A DNA stretch of 64,000 bases from assembly GCA_023105745.1 (NCBI GenBank), contig JALGQZ010000020.1, forward strand, positions 2,273,501-2,337,500. Direction: 5' to 3'. Both the position numbers and the translations under genes were made by a program. Below the pieces are notes generated by a model that saw only the letters and a program-made list of their open reading frames with translations, made no database searches and had not been told where the DNA came from. Below, piece after piece: positions 11,426-23,440 of the stretch. Each line of letters opens with the position of its first letter. Positions within the stretch are counted from its first letter, which is position 1. The stretch comes from Austropuccinia psidii. Taxonomy: Eukaryota; Basidiomycota; Pucciniomycetes; Pucciniales; Sphaerophragmiaceae.

Positions 11426-12732
11426 TCATTTTTTATTGATTAAAGTCAGAATGCATTCCAGCTCCGCAATTGGCCTGCTTGATGAAAATGCTGCTATAGT
11501 GAGATCCATCTGGCATTTCTTTTCCTTAAATTCCAATTCACGATTCCACTTTTCTTTTTTTGAATTCTTGTTTCTTGGCATGTTGCTTCTAATCAAACTC
11601 CATTTGCTTTTGCAACTTGACTTCTTCAAACTGTTGCTTGCTTTCTCTTCATTCTACCTCTCTCTGTCCCACTCCAAACAAGCATTTTCACTGGTTTCAC
11701 AGGCTACAACGTATGATTTTTGTCAGTAAAATTGATCAGAGTAACCATAAATGCAAAACATATCCTTTTGCTGTGATTCAAGAAAATTTGCATATGTTTG
11801 TGCAAACATATCCATTGGCCTTTTCCTAGAACCACTCTTGTCATTCAAGTTGGGTGTCAATGATTGATTACACTTTTGTATTGAATGCGTTATGGATTTA
11901 CTTTGATGGTCAAAGGAGAAATATTCAAAGATGGATTTCATAATTATCAGGCTTAAACATACTTACTGATTCATCTTGAAGGTTTTTCACTTGAAACAAG
12001 TCATCTTTGTTATGAAGCAAAGGAACCAGATTGAGTGGTGATTCCAAACCATTATTATCCTTTAAAAAGCAAATGGGCCTTGATTATTGGAGTTAAAAAG
12101 AGGAATAGATGATAACTTATCTTATCAAGAAAAAAATCATCATCATAATCACCATTTAAGCTGTCTTTTTCTTGCAATAAAAAGAGAACTAGATGATAAC
12201 TTATCTTATCAAGAAAAACATCATCATCATAATCACCATTTAAGCTGTCTTTTTCTTGCAAATAATAGCATGCAATGGGAGTTACATTGGGCTTGTGGCC
12301 AAAGAGCACATCCATTTCAGCATAGCAAGGACACATACTTGCAAGCTTTTCACTAATTTATCTGAATCCTTTACTCTCATCTTCTTCTGTTAGTCCAGCC
12401 CCAGTTAAATTTTTGAATTTTTTTGCTGTCATATACTTCTTTATATATGTTCTCCATTGATCTCAAATTCTTCTTGAGCTAAGGTTTAGGTGATTTTGTG
12501 GTTTTTTGTTGACCTTAATGGCCATAAGCTGAAATCCATGCTGCTTTGATGACAGAGGTCTTTCAATAGATGTTGAGCCACTGGTACCAAAACATGACTT
12601 GAAATTGGAATTGACTGAAAGCCAATTAATTATGGTTAAATAATCTGTACATATTAAGTGATCTGATGGATGTGGCAGGCCAGAGGTGATCTTCATATCT
12701 GACTTGTTGTGTCTTGATTTGGAACAAGGCAT
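11426..12732 (-). pseudogene. SANT/Myb-like accessory protein relic, Harbinger-associated type
   Basis: PIF/Harbinger elements commonly encode a second, Myb/SANT-like DNA-binding protein that helps the transposase. On the minus strand one frame (12560-12262) reads KQHGFQLMAIKVNKK, NHLNLSSRRI, stop, QWRTYIKKYMTAKKFK, TGAGLTEEDESKGFR, stop, then CPCYAEMDVLFGHKPNVTP. This is a trihelix/SANT-like block with the conserved CPCY..MD.LFG.KPNV.P ending. Further down, about 11941-11770 gives a KRPMDMFAQTYANFLESQQK block. The C-terminal part (11629-11426) is a Lys/Glu-rich coiled coil ending LTLINKK. Two or more stops and frame changes make it inactive. An 84-bp in-frame duplication lies at 12094-12261. 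A homologous relic is at 28.66-29.64 kb. Confidence 0.65.
12094..12261. repeat. 84-bp tandem duplication inside the SANT-like relic
   Basis: Two units, 12094-12177 and 12178-12261, differ at only a few positions. On the minus strand both encode a 28-residue block containing QEKDSLNGDYDDD, so the duplication keeps frame. Confidence 0.85.
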
Positions 12733-12740
12733 TATTATAT

Positions 12741-13445
12741 GGATGAAGAATTATAAATGGACTGTAAGCTGTTTGGTCAGATTTTCCAAAATGGAGTGTA
12801 GAAGAATATGTTGTACAGTTATGAATTGTGAGTACTCATTTGGGTTAGGTTTCACGCTGAAATCCCAGATGCATGGGATTTGGGAAATATACCAGGGGAC
12901 TCAGTTGAGATTCCATGGGATTTACACATAAAAAATCCAGAATTTAGTGTTGGAATTTGGGTTCCAAATCCCATGTTATTTTAAGGCAGGATTTGGTGAC
13001 TTTTACACCCCCTAGTGTGGTAAAATTCATATTAAAATAATCCAATCTAAAATTAAACAAAACACTTTGATACTTTCCTAATTACATAGAAAACAAACTA
13101 AGTGTTTTTTGTTGTTGTTCTTGATTTAAAAAGAATGTTTCAGATTGCCTAAATCTTTTTTGCTTTTGAATTAAATATTTAATTTATTATTCCTCTTTTT
13201 GCTTCATCCAGAAATTCATATTCCAATTTTTTTGTAATGTAATTTGGATTTCCTAATCATTTTCTCATTTATATTTTTACTAAGATTATTGACTTTAAAT
13301 ATAAATTGAGTTATTAATTAATTGATTAAAAATTTTAATTATTCATTTTTTTTAATTTAATTTTTTTTTTGATTTTCTAAAAAAAAACAAAAACGTCTTC
13401 TTTAAAAAGTTTAAATTTTTTTTTTACTTCAATAAATTGAAAATA
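12741..13445. other. Element edge and AT-rich spacer
   Basis: About 12840-13010 holds repeated ATGGGATTT/AAATCCCAT words in both orientations and ends CAGGATTTGGTGACTTTTAC followed by CCCCCTA. This has the look of a terminal inverted repeat of a Harbinger-like element, but I found no matching left end. The remainder (13020-13445) is featureless AT-rich DNA. Confidence 0.3.
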
Positions 13446-13454
13446 TTTTTTTTT

Positions 13455-14815
13455 GGGTTTTGGTAAAAACACATAAGAGCTTATGTGTTTTTACTAAAAA
13501 CTTACGTGTTTTTACCATCAGTTGGTGAAAACACGTAAGGGATGGTTTTTAAATGAAATATGGCTATTTATGGCATTTATGATGCCATTAATGCCATTTG
13601 TGGCATTATCAATGCAATATTTCTGATTCCATTAATGCCATTTATGGAATCAACAATGCCATAAATGGCATTAACAATGCCATAAATGGCATTAACAATT
13701 CCATTTATGGCATTAACAGTGCCATTAATGGCATTATCAATGAAATATTATTGATTCCATTAATGCCATTTATGGAATCAAAAATGCCATTTGTGGCGTT
13801 AAAAATGCAACATTTCTGATGCCATTAATGCCATAAATGGCATTAATAATGCCACATTAACAATGCCATTAATGGCATTACTAATACCATGAATGGCATT
13901 ACCAATGCAATAAATGGCATAATGCCATTTATGTAACACCATAAATGGAATTGTTAATTCCATTTATGTAATGCCACAAATGAAATTTTTGATCCCATAA
14001 ATGGCATTTTTGATGCCATTTATGTTATAGTTAAGGCCATTAATTCCAATTTTAAGGCCAATGTCAAGGCCATTCATGCCATTTTTAAGGCCAATGTTAA
14101 GGCCATTTATGGCATTGTTAAATGCATAAATGGCATTGTCAAGGCCATTCAATTTATGGCATTGCTGTAATGCCATTTATGCCAATTTTCTGGCCATAAA
14201 TGGCATCTGTATGCCATTCTTGATGCCATTTATGGCATTATTATGTCATTAGTGATGCCATTTATGGCACTTTTGATGTGATAAATGGCACTGTTAGTGC
14301 CAAAAATCAAATTTTAACTTCCACTCATCATAAATTACATTTTGAATTCAATTTATGTCATAAATGGCATTTTCAATTTAATTACAAACATGAACAAAAA
14401 AACATAAAAAAACATGGACTTTTTGGGCCTACAAATGCTCTTGCAAAAAAAATACCAAAATGTTGGGCTTCTGGTTTATTATTCTCAACATTCTCACCTT
14501 TATTTTAAAAGAAAAAATATGGAAATTCATAAGTGGGAACATTTGTAATGAATTTTTTCAAAAAAATGGGCCATTTTACCAAATTGCCCAAAATTGAAAA
14601 ATTGGGCAAAAAAAAAATTTGAAAAAATTTGGGGACCTTCACATCCCATGTCGGAAAAAAATATGGCAAAAAAAAATGTTAAAAATTCTCAAAACTGAGC
14701 CTGAGGAATTTTTATAAAAAAATTAGGTCACTTACGTGTTTTGGCCATAATTTGGTAAAAACACATAAGGGCTTATGTGTTTTTACTAAAAGCTTACGTG
14801 CTTTTACCAACACCC
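13455..14815. mobile_element. Non-autonomous MULE derivative (1.36 kb) with palindromic array
   Basis: Left end starts GGGTTTTGGTAAAAACACAT and right end, reverse-complemented, starts GGGTGTTGGTAAAAGCACGT, the same end type as MULE copies A and C. Eight-base T runs abut both ends (13447-13454 and 14816-14823), an 8-bp target duplication. The right 280 bp match, reverse-complemented, the left subterminal region of MULE copy C (51340-51620), including the CTCAGGCTCAGTTTTGAG block. It therefore derives from that family by internal loss. It encodes no transposase. Its centre is an array of TGCCAT/ATGGCA palindromes. Confidence 0.85.
13560..14350. repeat. Dense TGCCAT/ATGGCA palindromic array
   Basis: By eye there are about 20 TGCCA and about 20 TGGCA half-sites, joined by TTA, AAT or TTT to give many self-complementary units such as AATGCCATTAATGGCATT. 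Spacing is irregular (roughly 8-40 bp), so it is neither a simple satellite nor CRISPR-like. From about 14030 to 14160 the half-site changes to AAGGCCAT. The array could fold into many alternative hairpins. Open frames across it on both strands are by-products of the repeat. Confidence 0.85.
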
Positions 14816-14823
14816 TTTTTTTT

Positions 14824-15568
14824 GATTAAATTTAAAATAATTTAAAAAAAAAATTTCAAAATGCTTTTTTATTTTAAATTATTAGATAATAAAAATAATA
14901 ATAATTTTTTTTAATTAAATTGAAAAAGAAAAAGAAAATTAAAGTATTTTTATAAGAATATAAATTACAAACAAAAAAAACAAAAAAAAAAAATCAAAAT
15001 TTAAAAAATAATAAAATAATTTTTTTGTTTTTTTTTTTTGATTTAACATTAATTTATTTTATTTTCTTTTTTTTTAAAAAATCTTTCTGCAAAAAAAAAA
15101 ACTAAATTATAAACTTAAACTAAAATTAAAAAATTTTATTAATTAAATAAATTAATTTAATTCAATTTAATTTTTGAATTTTTGATTAAAAATTAAAAAG
15201 CAATTAAAATGATTTTAAAAAAAAACAAACAAACAATTATTAATTAATTATAATCAAGTTATGATTTTTGAGATTAAAAAAAAAAAAAAAAATTCCAAAT
15301 ATTTTATTATTAAAAGAAAAATTAATTAACTAATTATTAAAATTTTGTAATAATTTTTTTTTTTAAAAAAATTTTTTTTGAAAGAAAAAACAAAAGTTAT
15401 TTTTATCAATAATTCAATTTGTTTTTTTTTTAAAAATTCTTATTTGAAAAAGGATATTTAAGTTTAATAAAAAAACATATCATTTAGTATAAACTTCAAA
15501 AGGTTTTTTTTTCTTTATTTAAGAGATAAATTTTGATATAATAAAAGGTGTTAATTATATTAAAATCA

Positions 15569-15610
<42 letters not shown>

Positions 15611-16663
15611 TATATTCAAAAAAAAAACAAGTCATAAATATATCTTCCACCAAAAAAACTCACAAATCTATAATTCAAAAAACAGATATATTATTTATTT
15701 TTTTACAAAAAAAAAAAACCAGTCCATATTTTAAGTGAATTTTGAGACTTATTTTATTTCAAAAAAGAAAGTTTGGTTCTTTTAAATTTTAAATACTCCT
15801 ATAAAATTTGAAAGATTTTTCAATTCTTATCATAAAACTTATTAAATCCTTAATTATTTTAATTTTTTTTTTAAATCTTATCTTTAAATATATTAATTAC
15901 CTTTGATAAATATTTATCATATAATATTACGATCTTAAAATTTAAGATAAGATTTTAACTTTGAAAGCTTTATATTTAAAAGTTTTTTTATCTTACTCAA
16001 AAAAACAATTAATATATCACTAAAAAGTTGATTAAAAAAGAAAATTTATTTATTTATTTATTTTTTTTAATGGTCACTTGAAATAATTATTTCACAAAAA
16101 AATCAAACTAATTTAACCCTCTTTTTTTAAAAAAAATAATTATTAATGATCTTTGAATTTTTCAAAAAAAAAAAAAAGAAAAGAATTTTTCCTCAAAAAA
16201 ATATTGGTAAGAAGTTTTTTTTTTCGCTTGTTTAAAATGGCTATTAAATTTTTGTGATTTCCCAAATTTAAAAGAAAAGACAGACATTTAGATTACAATA
16301 TTAGATTTTTTTTATTATATGTTAATTGATTTATTAAAGAAAGCTTTTTATTTTAAAATTAATAATTTTTTCTTTCAATATCTTAGTTAAAATTATCAAG
16401 AAAATATTTTGAAAGTTTTATTTAAATTAAAAATTAAGAAAACAATAACAAAAAAATTGAAATTAAATTAAAATATAAAGAAATTGATTTTAATCATTAT
16501 TATTTCAACAATTTTTTTTGAAAGAAAATAAGTATATATAAATATATACGCTTTGCTTTTTTTCTTATTATTTTATTTTATTTTTATTTTTTTTAGAAAA
16601 TACTAATTTTCTTATGTTTTTTTTTTCTTTTCAATAAAAATTATTCTTTAAATTGAAAAACTT

Positions 16664-16708
<45 letters not shown>

Positions 16709-17439
16709 TAATTTTAATTTCAATTTATTACTAAATAATTTTTAAAAATTTTAAATAAAAAATTCTTTGAATAAAGTTTTCCTTCTTTTTCAAAAAAAAA
16801 AAAAAAAATAAAAGAAATTCTTTTTAAAAAAGTTTATTAAAAGCTATAAATCAAATAAAGAAAAAAAAAGATAGAGTTTAAATTAATTTTTTTAGTTTTT
16901 TAGTTTTTTAGTTTTTTAGTTTTTTTTTTTAGTTCTTTTTTTTAGTGATTTAAAAAATGTAATTTTATAAAAAAAAAAAAAAAGATTTTGTAGGATTAAA
17001 ATTGAAAAATTAAGAATTTTTTTTTTGAAAAAAGTTTAAATTTTCAAATAAAGATCTTAAATTTTTCTTTTTTTTCTTTTTTTGTAAAACTAAGGAATTT
17101 ATATATATTTGAAAAAATGAATAATTTTAAGATTTATTTGAAATTTTTATATAATACATCTTTTGAATTTTTAAATTCTGAAAAAAAAAATTGGTATCTT
17201 TTAGCCTATCAATAAGGAAAAAATTGAAAAAAAAAATATAGAGAAAAAATTAATATAATTAAAGAAAAACATTAATATAATAATAAAAAAGATTATTATA
17301 ATAATAAAAAAAATTAATATAATAGCAAAAAAAAACAATTTTTTTATGAATTTGAAAAGAATTTAAACAAATTAAATCAAAATAAAAAAAAACATTTTTT
17401 TTTTTAATTCTTCTTATAAATCTAGATTATTGACACACA
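14824..17439. other. Gene-free AT-rich filler
   Basis: About 2.6 kb of AT-rich DNA. Simple repeats include an ATT/AT tract near 15570-15615, a poly-T run near 16665-16703 and a TTTTTTAG octamer repeat near 16888-16920. No coding signal was seen. Confidence 0.65.
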
Positions 17440-17447
17440 TATATATA

Positions 17448-20400
17448 GGGAGTTGTTAAACACACACAAATAAGCCCTTATGTATTTTTTTATCAATTTA
17501 TGGCCAAAAAAATTTGATTGAACTATTTTTTTTTTTTTTTTTTTTAATTTTGAGATTTTTTTCTCTTTTGTTTCAAAAAAAACAGAATTTCAAGATTCTC
17601 AATTTTTTTTAAAAAGAAATAAAATTCATTAGAATTTTTCTTTCCACTTATCAACTTATATATATTTTTTTTAGAAAGATGAAGTAAACAAACTTTCAAA
17701 TAAAAAATATAAAAGTTTATAATTTTGGTAATGTTGTTTTTTTTTTTTTTTTTTTGGTGGGATTAGTTAAGGACCAAAAAGATGTGTTTTTTTTCCAACA
17801 TTTTTTTTTTCATGTTTAAAATATGATTACTATTTTTAAATACAAGATCTCTACATGTTTAATAAAAAAGCAGAGACTTAGGTATGATTTAAACAATAAA
17901 TAGGATTGAGGAGGGGGATAATTGGAATGAATTGTATATACAAAAAAAATCAATCTGAATCAGCCTTCAAAATAGTGTGTTTTTTCTCATGGGAGGTGAG
18001 AAATATTCTTAGAAAAATATAACATCCTGTGTTTCTTAAATTTATCTTCCCACCAAAGGGCTTTTGGTTGGGCATTCAATTCCCAATACACAGTAATGGG
18101 TGGAGCAGGGAAAACTTTGGAAGTGAAGATCTCCAATGGAACAAAATAAAAAAAGATATCCAAAAACAGATCAAAATGGATGTATTGTACTTCAGATGAC
18201 AGAAATAAGGGGAAAAAGAGAAATATTTCCCTGTGAAACAAAATAAAGCTGATCTTTTGTACTTTTTTTCAATTGGATCCCCCATATCAGGAATGGACAT
18301 CCACTTTCTCTTTGGAGCCTGGCCAAAATCTTCATACCACTGAATTATGTTCAGATGAGAGGATACTGAGGGTAAAAAAGTGTTTGTGGTTTCATAAAGG
18401 TCTTTCTTTTTTGAATTTCTTATGCCAAGTCACCGCTGAAATCAGCCCATTAATATTGAGTATTGTAAATGTAATGGGATACTGCTCTTTTGCCCCAGTT
18501 TCCATCACCTTGGACATTGATGGAATTTAAGGTGTATTTCAATATGAATGTTTTAAAGTCTTCTGAGACAAGTACCTAATAGAAATGGGTCAATAAAATT
18601 AATCAATATTAAAATAAAAAAAAATATTTTACATTAAAATGGATCAAAAAATCAAAAAGAGCTTGGATCATTAATCACTTTTGTGATAATTTCTTTGGAA
18701 ATTCTCACAGGTTAAGTAAATTGCATAATAAATCTTCAAATTTGTTTCATGATTGTGGGAATTTCTTTGTGAGGTTCTGCTACTCTTGGACAATCTTCTG
18801 GACCTTCTCAGGGTGACTCCTGATTTTTCATATTCATTCAATTCAGTTTCTGAAGGTATTGGATCTGATGAATCAATTGATTTGTATAATGAGGCCTCAG
18901 AATATTGAGAATATTCAGATTAATCCAATTCCATAATTTGAGGGGGTGTAATTGACTTTGATATTGATGTTGTTGTGTTGATAACTTTTGATGGGGGTCT
19001 TCCTCTTCTCTTGGATTTAATTCAATGATTTAAAATATTGATGGATCTCTTTTATTTTTTATTTTTATTTGTATTTTTATTTTTATCTTTATTTTTATTT
19101 TTATTTTTATTTTTGTCTCCTTGAGGTCTTCCACAGATGTTTTTAAATTCTAGTGAGTCTTAATAATATTCTTAATCCTCTTGACTCTTGGGGATTTGAT
19201 CAAAAAGGACTTTTTCAGTAAGAATGTCTTGAAAATTCTGAAGAATTGGGATTATTTCTTCCATTTATCTTTTTGAAAGGTCTTTCCCAATATCTTCAAA
19301 GATTATTTCTTTCTTTATAAAAAATTTGATCATCACCTTGATACCAGTTTAAGAAGAATATGACAAAGAAAATTAGTTTTTAGGAAAAAAAGCCAAGAAA
19401 TTGAAGATTAAAAAATCCTGAAAGGTGAATTGAAATTTCACTGAGGATAGAAATCTGATACCTGGAGCCGTTGGAAATTGGAAAATGCCTGTGAAGTATT
19501 ATGCTTTCAAGGTATGCCTTGCTAATTGTTGTATTTTTTGGTCCTTTTTTATTGGGGGGAAATTTTGTTTTGAAATTTTCAAAGGACATCCCAAGGGAAT
19601 AATGAGAAAACTTGACATTGAGAGAAATTCTTGACAGGGAAAAGAATTTCTTTGGAGATTCTGTTGATTATTTCAATTAATTGTTCCTTTAGAGCTATGT
19701 TAAGGGTCCTTAAAACCTTCAGGAGAGTACCATTGGATGGTTGGAGACAAATTTTAACCATGGCATGGGCAACTTCAACCATTTAGGTGGAGCTCACACC
19801 CAGGTAGCAATGGTAGTTGGTCCAGGCCGGAATATAATACTCCTTTAGAGGAAGCCATATTTTTTCCAAATATTGCAAAACTTCAGGATTTTTGACTTTC
19901 TTTTGTAGCTTCTTCCAGTTATCTTTGAAATACTTTTCACTGGAATAATACATAACCTGAGAAGTGAATCCCAAAGTCATTAATAAAAACAATAATAATC
20001 ATAAAATTGAAAGATAAAAGTAAATTACTTGATCATAAAGGCCAATTAAATTTTCAAAATAAGTTCCATTTCCTTTTTTCTTTATGCAATGGGCAGATAC
20101 ATCTTTATTGATGTTCCAAATTAATATCATGACTTTTAATTATGGGAAGAGCTTCAAGGCCAAATACCTTTCAATAAAAATACATGGAGGGGGGACAATA
20201 TTGGTGTTACTGAGAGATTTTTATATGTATTGATTAAATGCCCAAGTATATTGGGGTTCAGTTTAATCCTTAATCAAACAAAAAGCCCCAGGAAAGGTCT
20301 CATTTGTTGAGATGAACCTCAAAATATGAAAAAGGGGAATTTTGTACTTATTTTTTTATAGGTAAAATACATAAGAATTACATGAGGAAATCCATGAAAA

Positions 20401-21440
20401 AGCTTTATGGAAAGAGGGTTAGTTAAAAACAAGGAGTTAATGTGAATTAAGTATTTCTTTCAGAGGAACACACAATAGTTGCTTCTTTGAGGGTGTCAAT
20501 AAGAGCATCAATGGTCCTTCTTCCTTGCATTTTGTCTTTCTTGATTTTCTTGAATTGGTTGTAACTGTCTTGAAGGATTACAGGTCTTTCAGACTCCCTC
20601 TGGATCCATAATTGGGCCTGAATTTGCCTTATAATGAGAAGTGATTCAGAAATTTGAGAAATTTGGGATATTTCTTGCTCATTAAATTTTCTTAAAGCAG
20701 GATGTGCCATGATATTGGCCATGTTCAGGATCTTTGACTTTAAGAGTCCAAGTGGTACTTCTGGCATATTTTCTGGCATAAACTCTAAACAGAAAGTAAA
20801 TATTTCTTGAAGTTACTGTTTTGGAGGATTTCTTGTGGGAATTTGGGGTCCCAGACCTGTCACAACCTATTTAAATTTGGTTGTGGGTCATATTGGACCT
20901 CAAGGTTGGCACAGCATACCCCTGTGTCCTGGAAAAATTATGCACATGCTTCCAAGAAAGCTTAAAGGTCTGAAATTCACCTTCAGTGGTGGTTTGAAGC
21001 ATTATATAGTGAAAAGGATGTATAGATTTTGAAAAAAAGGGGATTTTGGGTATTTGGAATATGGAAATAACCTTTCAAAATTTGAAAAAGAAGGGATAAA
21101 AGGTGTGAAAAGTCAAACCAAGTGGGAAGAAGTGAAAAGAAGAGGTTCAAATCGAAGAATAATAGAAGAGGGAAGTTAAAAACAGGGAATTTAAGAGGCT
21201 TTGAGGCATGTTTTGCTGGAGGAAAATACAGTATTTGGGAAAAAAAAGAAAAAAAAGTGTGGCAAGATGTGGAAAATTTGGTTTTTAATGCTGTTTTTTG
21301 TGGGGGGGATGTGAAAAAAAAGTGAAACAAATCGGTGAGGGGTTTTAGCAGGTTTTTTTTGCTTCATATGAATTTGAAATTGGACCAGGGAGCCCCCTAC
21401 ATGTTTTTACCCAATTGCTTATGTGGTTTTACCAATATCC
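17448..21440 (-). mobile_element. MULE-OTU element copy A, complete but decayed
   Basis: Nearly 4.0 kb. Left end starts GGGAGTTGTTAAACACACAC; right end, reverse-complemented, starts GGATATTGGTAAAACCACAT. Both are degenerate versions of the family ends. TATATATA lies on both sides (17440-17447 and 21441-21448), an 8-bp target duplication, although in AT-repeat DNA it is weaker evidence than the copy C duplication. It contains a full-length but broken transposase gene on the minus strand. Its ends have lost nearly all CpG sites, which marks it as the oldest of the three copies. Confidence 0.8.
17990..21002 (-). pseudogene. MULE-OTU transposase relic, copy A
   Basis: Collinear with the gene in copy C. 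The start codon is kept (ATG at 21002). Recognisable blocks are the finger region (20990-20700, ending KVKDPEHG), the region near 20447-20779, and the third catalytic region around 19783-19992 (VLQYLEKIWLPLKEYY, then WTNYHCYLGVSST). The tail is OTU-like (18530-18000). Stops and frame changes occur in all exons. In the OTU domain the nucleophile block reads GDGNWGKR, so the catalytic Cys is Trp. In the T-run where copy C carries an extra T, this copy has five T, the length that keeps frame. Confidence 0.75.
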
Positions 21441-21448
21441 TATATATA

Positions 21449-22224
21449 TATATATTGTATTTATAGTTAATTTATTTTATTTATGTATATCTTTTTCATA
21501 AAATTATTAAATAATTTTTTTTTGAAGTTTTTTTATTTTTTGATATTTAAAGCTTAAATTAAATTCAAATTATAATATTTGAATTTCTTAAATGAAGTTT
21601 ATTCTTATTATGAATAAAGATTTTTTTTAATAAAAAAAAACTAAATTTTTGATTTAACAAATTTGTTAATTGTTAATATTTTATCTTATTGTTGAATCTA
21701 TAATACTAAATTCTTTTTAATATTACGATCAATTAAATATTCAAAAATAATCTCTTTTTTTTTGGTTGAAGAATTTCTCAAGTTCAATTGAAAATTATAC
21801 TAGAAATAAAAAAATTAATTATTATTTATTACTTGATGAGAAATTTTTTAGATTTAAAAAAATTAAATGAGAAAGAAATTTAAAAGAGGTTTTTTTATGG
21901 AGATTATTAAGTAACTCAAAATAAATTAAATTATCTCTCCTTTAAAATTTAATAAAAAAATAATTTATCATTCAAGAATATTTTTTTTTTACTTTACCAT
22001 AATTTAATTTGAATTATTTTTTGATAGATTAAATATTTATAGGACTTGATTTTTTTTTTACAAAATTTTGTATTGATTATTTGGATAAAAACCCTTAATT
22101 TATTGAAAATAAATCTTTGAGATTATTTATTAGAAAATATTTGATTGATTATTTATTCCTCTAAATTTTCTTGAAGCTCTACTTATATTTAATACAGCTT
22201 TTTTAATGAAAATATAGATAAGTA
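21449..22224. repeat. Left part of a duplicated AT-rich segment
   Basis: About 21640-22220 resembles 24460-25040: similar order of GAATCTATAAT, a TATTACTTGATGA/TATTACTTGATAA run and a GAGATTATTTATT/GAGATTATTTCTT block, each followed by the ~340-bp tandem units. No gene was seen. Confidence 0.5.
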
Positions 22225-23440
22225 GAGTCTAAAAGTGAAATCAGATGATTTTTTGAGATGAAATGACACAGGGAAGAAATGACTGGGAGAAATGTATGTA
22301 TGATAAAGACAAAAAAAGAAATAAAAAATTGGTAACACATCTTTTTAGGGTGGAACTGGACCTAGAAAAGCATGAACAATGGTCTTCCATTTTCTTATTC
22401 CACAAGATAAGTGAAAGGTAAGAAGTGATACTTATGATTTTTACCCAATAATTAAACACCAGGATTTTTATTCAGCTTTATTTCTGGTTATATAAAGTAA
22501 GCCTTCATTTGTTTTGGGGTTTTATTTTCTCTTCCATCTTTAGGATTGTGATTTATAATTAAAAAAAAGGTGTTAAAAGTTGAAATTGGAAGATATTTCA
22601 AAGGATATTTTAGAGGATGAAGATGATGAAACATAGAGAATAATTTTTTGAGGGGAATTTCGAGGAGATAAAGAAACAGAAAATGATTAATGGGTGATTT
22701 ATCTTTGCAACATGGACCTTTAGTTAGAGAATCATGGGAAATGGACTTCAAAAAAATGGTACCAAAAGCTAAGTGAAAGATTAGAAGCTATATTGATGTC
22801 TTTTTCTCAATAATTGAGTACCAATTTTTTCTCTGGATTCATTGTTTGGAAGAGGAATTTAGGAAAATCTATCAGAAAAATAGGTTTTTAGAAGAAAAAT
22901 AAAATGTTTTTTTAAAAGAGCTTTTGGAGGATGAAGATGATTCAAAAAGGAGAGGTGATTCCTGAGAGTAACTCAAAGAAAATAAATAATTGGTTATGTG
23001 TCTTTTAAAGGTATATTTTGAGCTAGAGAACCTGAACAAGGGTCTTCAATTTTATTATACCACAAGCTATGTGAAAGGCAAGAAGACATATTGATATCTT
23101 TTATTCAATAATTGAGTATTATACTTTCATTAAGCTTCATTCTTGGTGAGATTAAGGTAGGGTTTATTTAAATTTTTTAATTAGGATTGTGAATTCTAAT
23201 AAAAAACGCTATCAGAAAAATAGGTTCTCAGAAGAACAATTCAATGATGTTACAAAACGGATTTTGAACAATGAAGATTGAAAAAAGGAGAGAAATTCAG
23301 AGAAAATTAATGCAAAGGATTTTTTTGGGTAAAACATCTTTTTAAGCTGGAATTAGAGCTAGAGATCCTTGAATAATAGTATTCAATCTCTTGATAACAC
23401 AAACTGAGTGTAATTTTACAAGTTATTTTGATAGCTTGTA
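22225..23440. repeat. Array 1: about four ~340-bp tandem units
   Basis: Units begin near 22230, 22585, 22900 and 23215. Each carries AGGATGAAGATGAT/AATGAAGAT, a GACCTAGA/GAGCTAGAGA block, CTTCCATTTTCTTAT, ACAAG/AACTAAGTGAAAG, ATTGATG and a TCAATAATTGAGTACC block, then ends GGATTGTGAATT. Units are strongly diverged from each other. No protein is encoded. Confidence 0.65.

Noticed and set aside
12985..13015. Harbinger terminal inverted repeat ending CCCCCTA
   Set aside because: Looks like an element end, but no left partner or target duplication was found, so it is not called as a feature.
13598..14176. Open frames with NAINGIN-type repeats on both strands
   Set aside because: They follow from the palindromic TGCCAT/ATGGCA array; both strands are open for the same reason.
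13560..14350. CRISPR-like repeat array
   Set aside because: Repeats are irregularly spaced, palindromic and without uniform spacers, in a eukaryotic context.
20983..21330. 115-codon minus-strand frame and its plus-strand partner next to MULE copy A
   Set aside because: They lie in the CT-rich leader of the transposase gene. The copy C equivalent is open in several frames because of composition.
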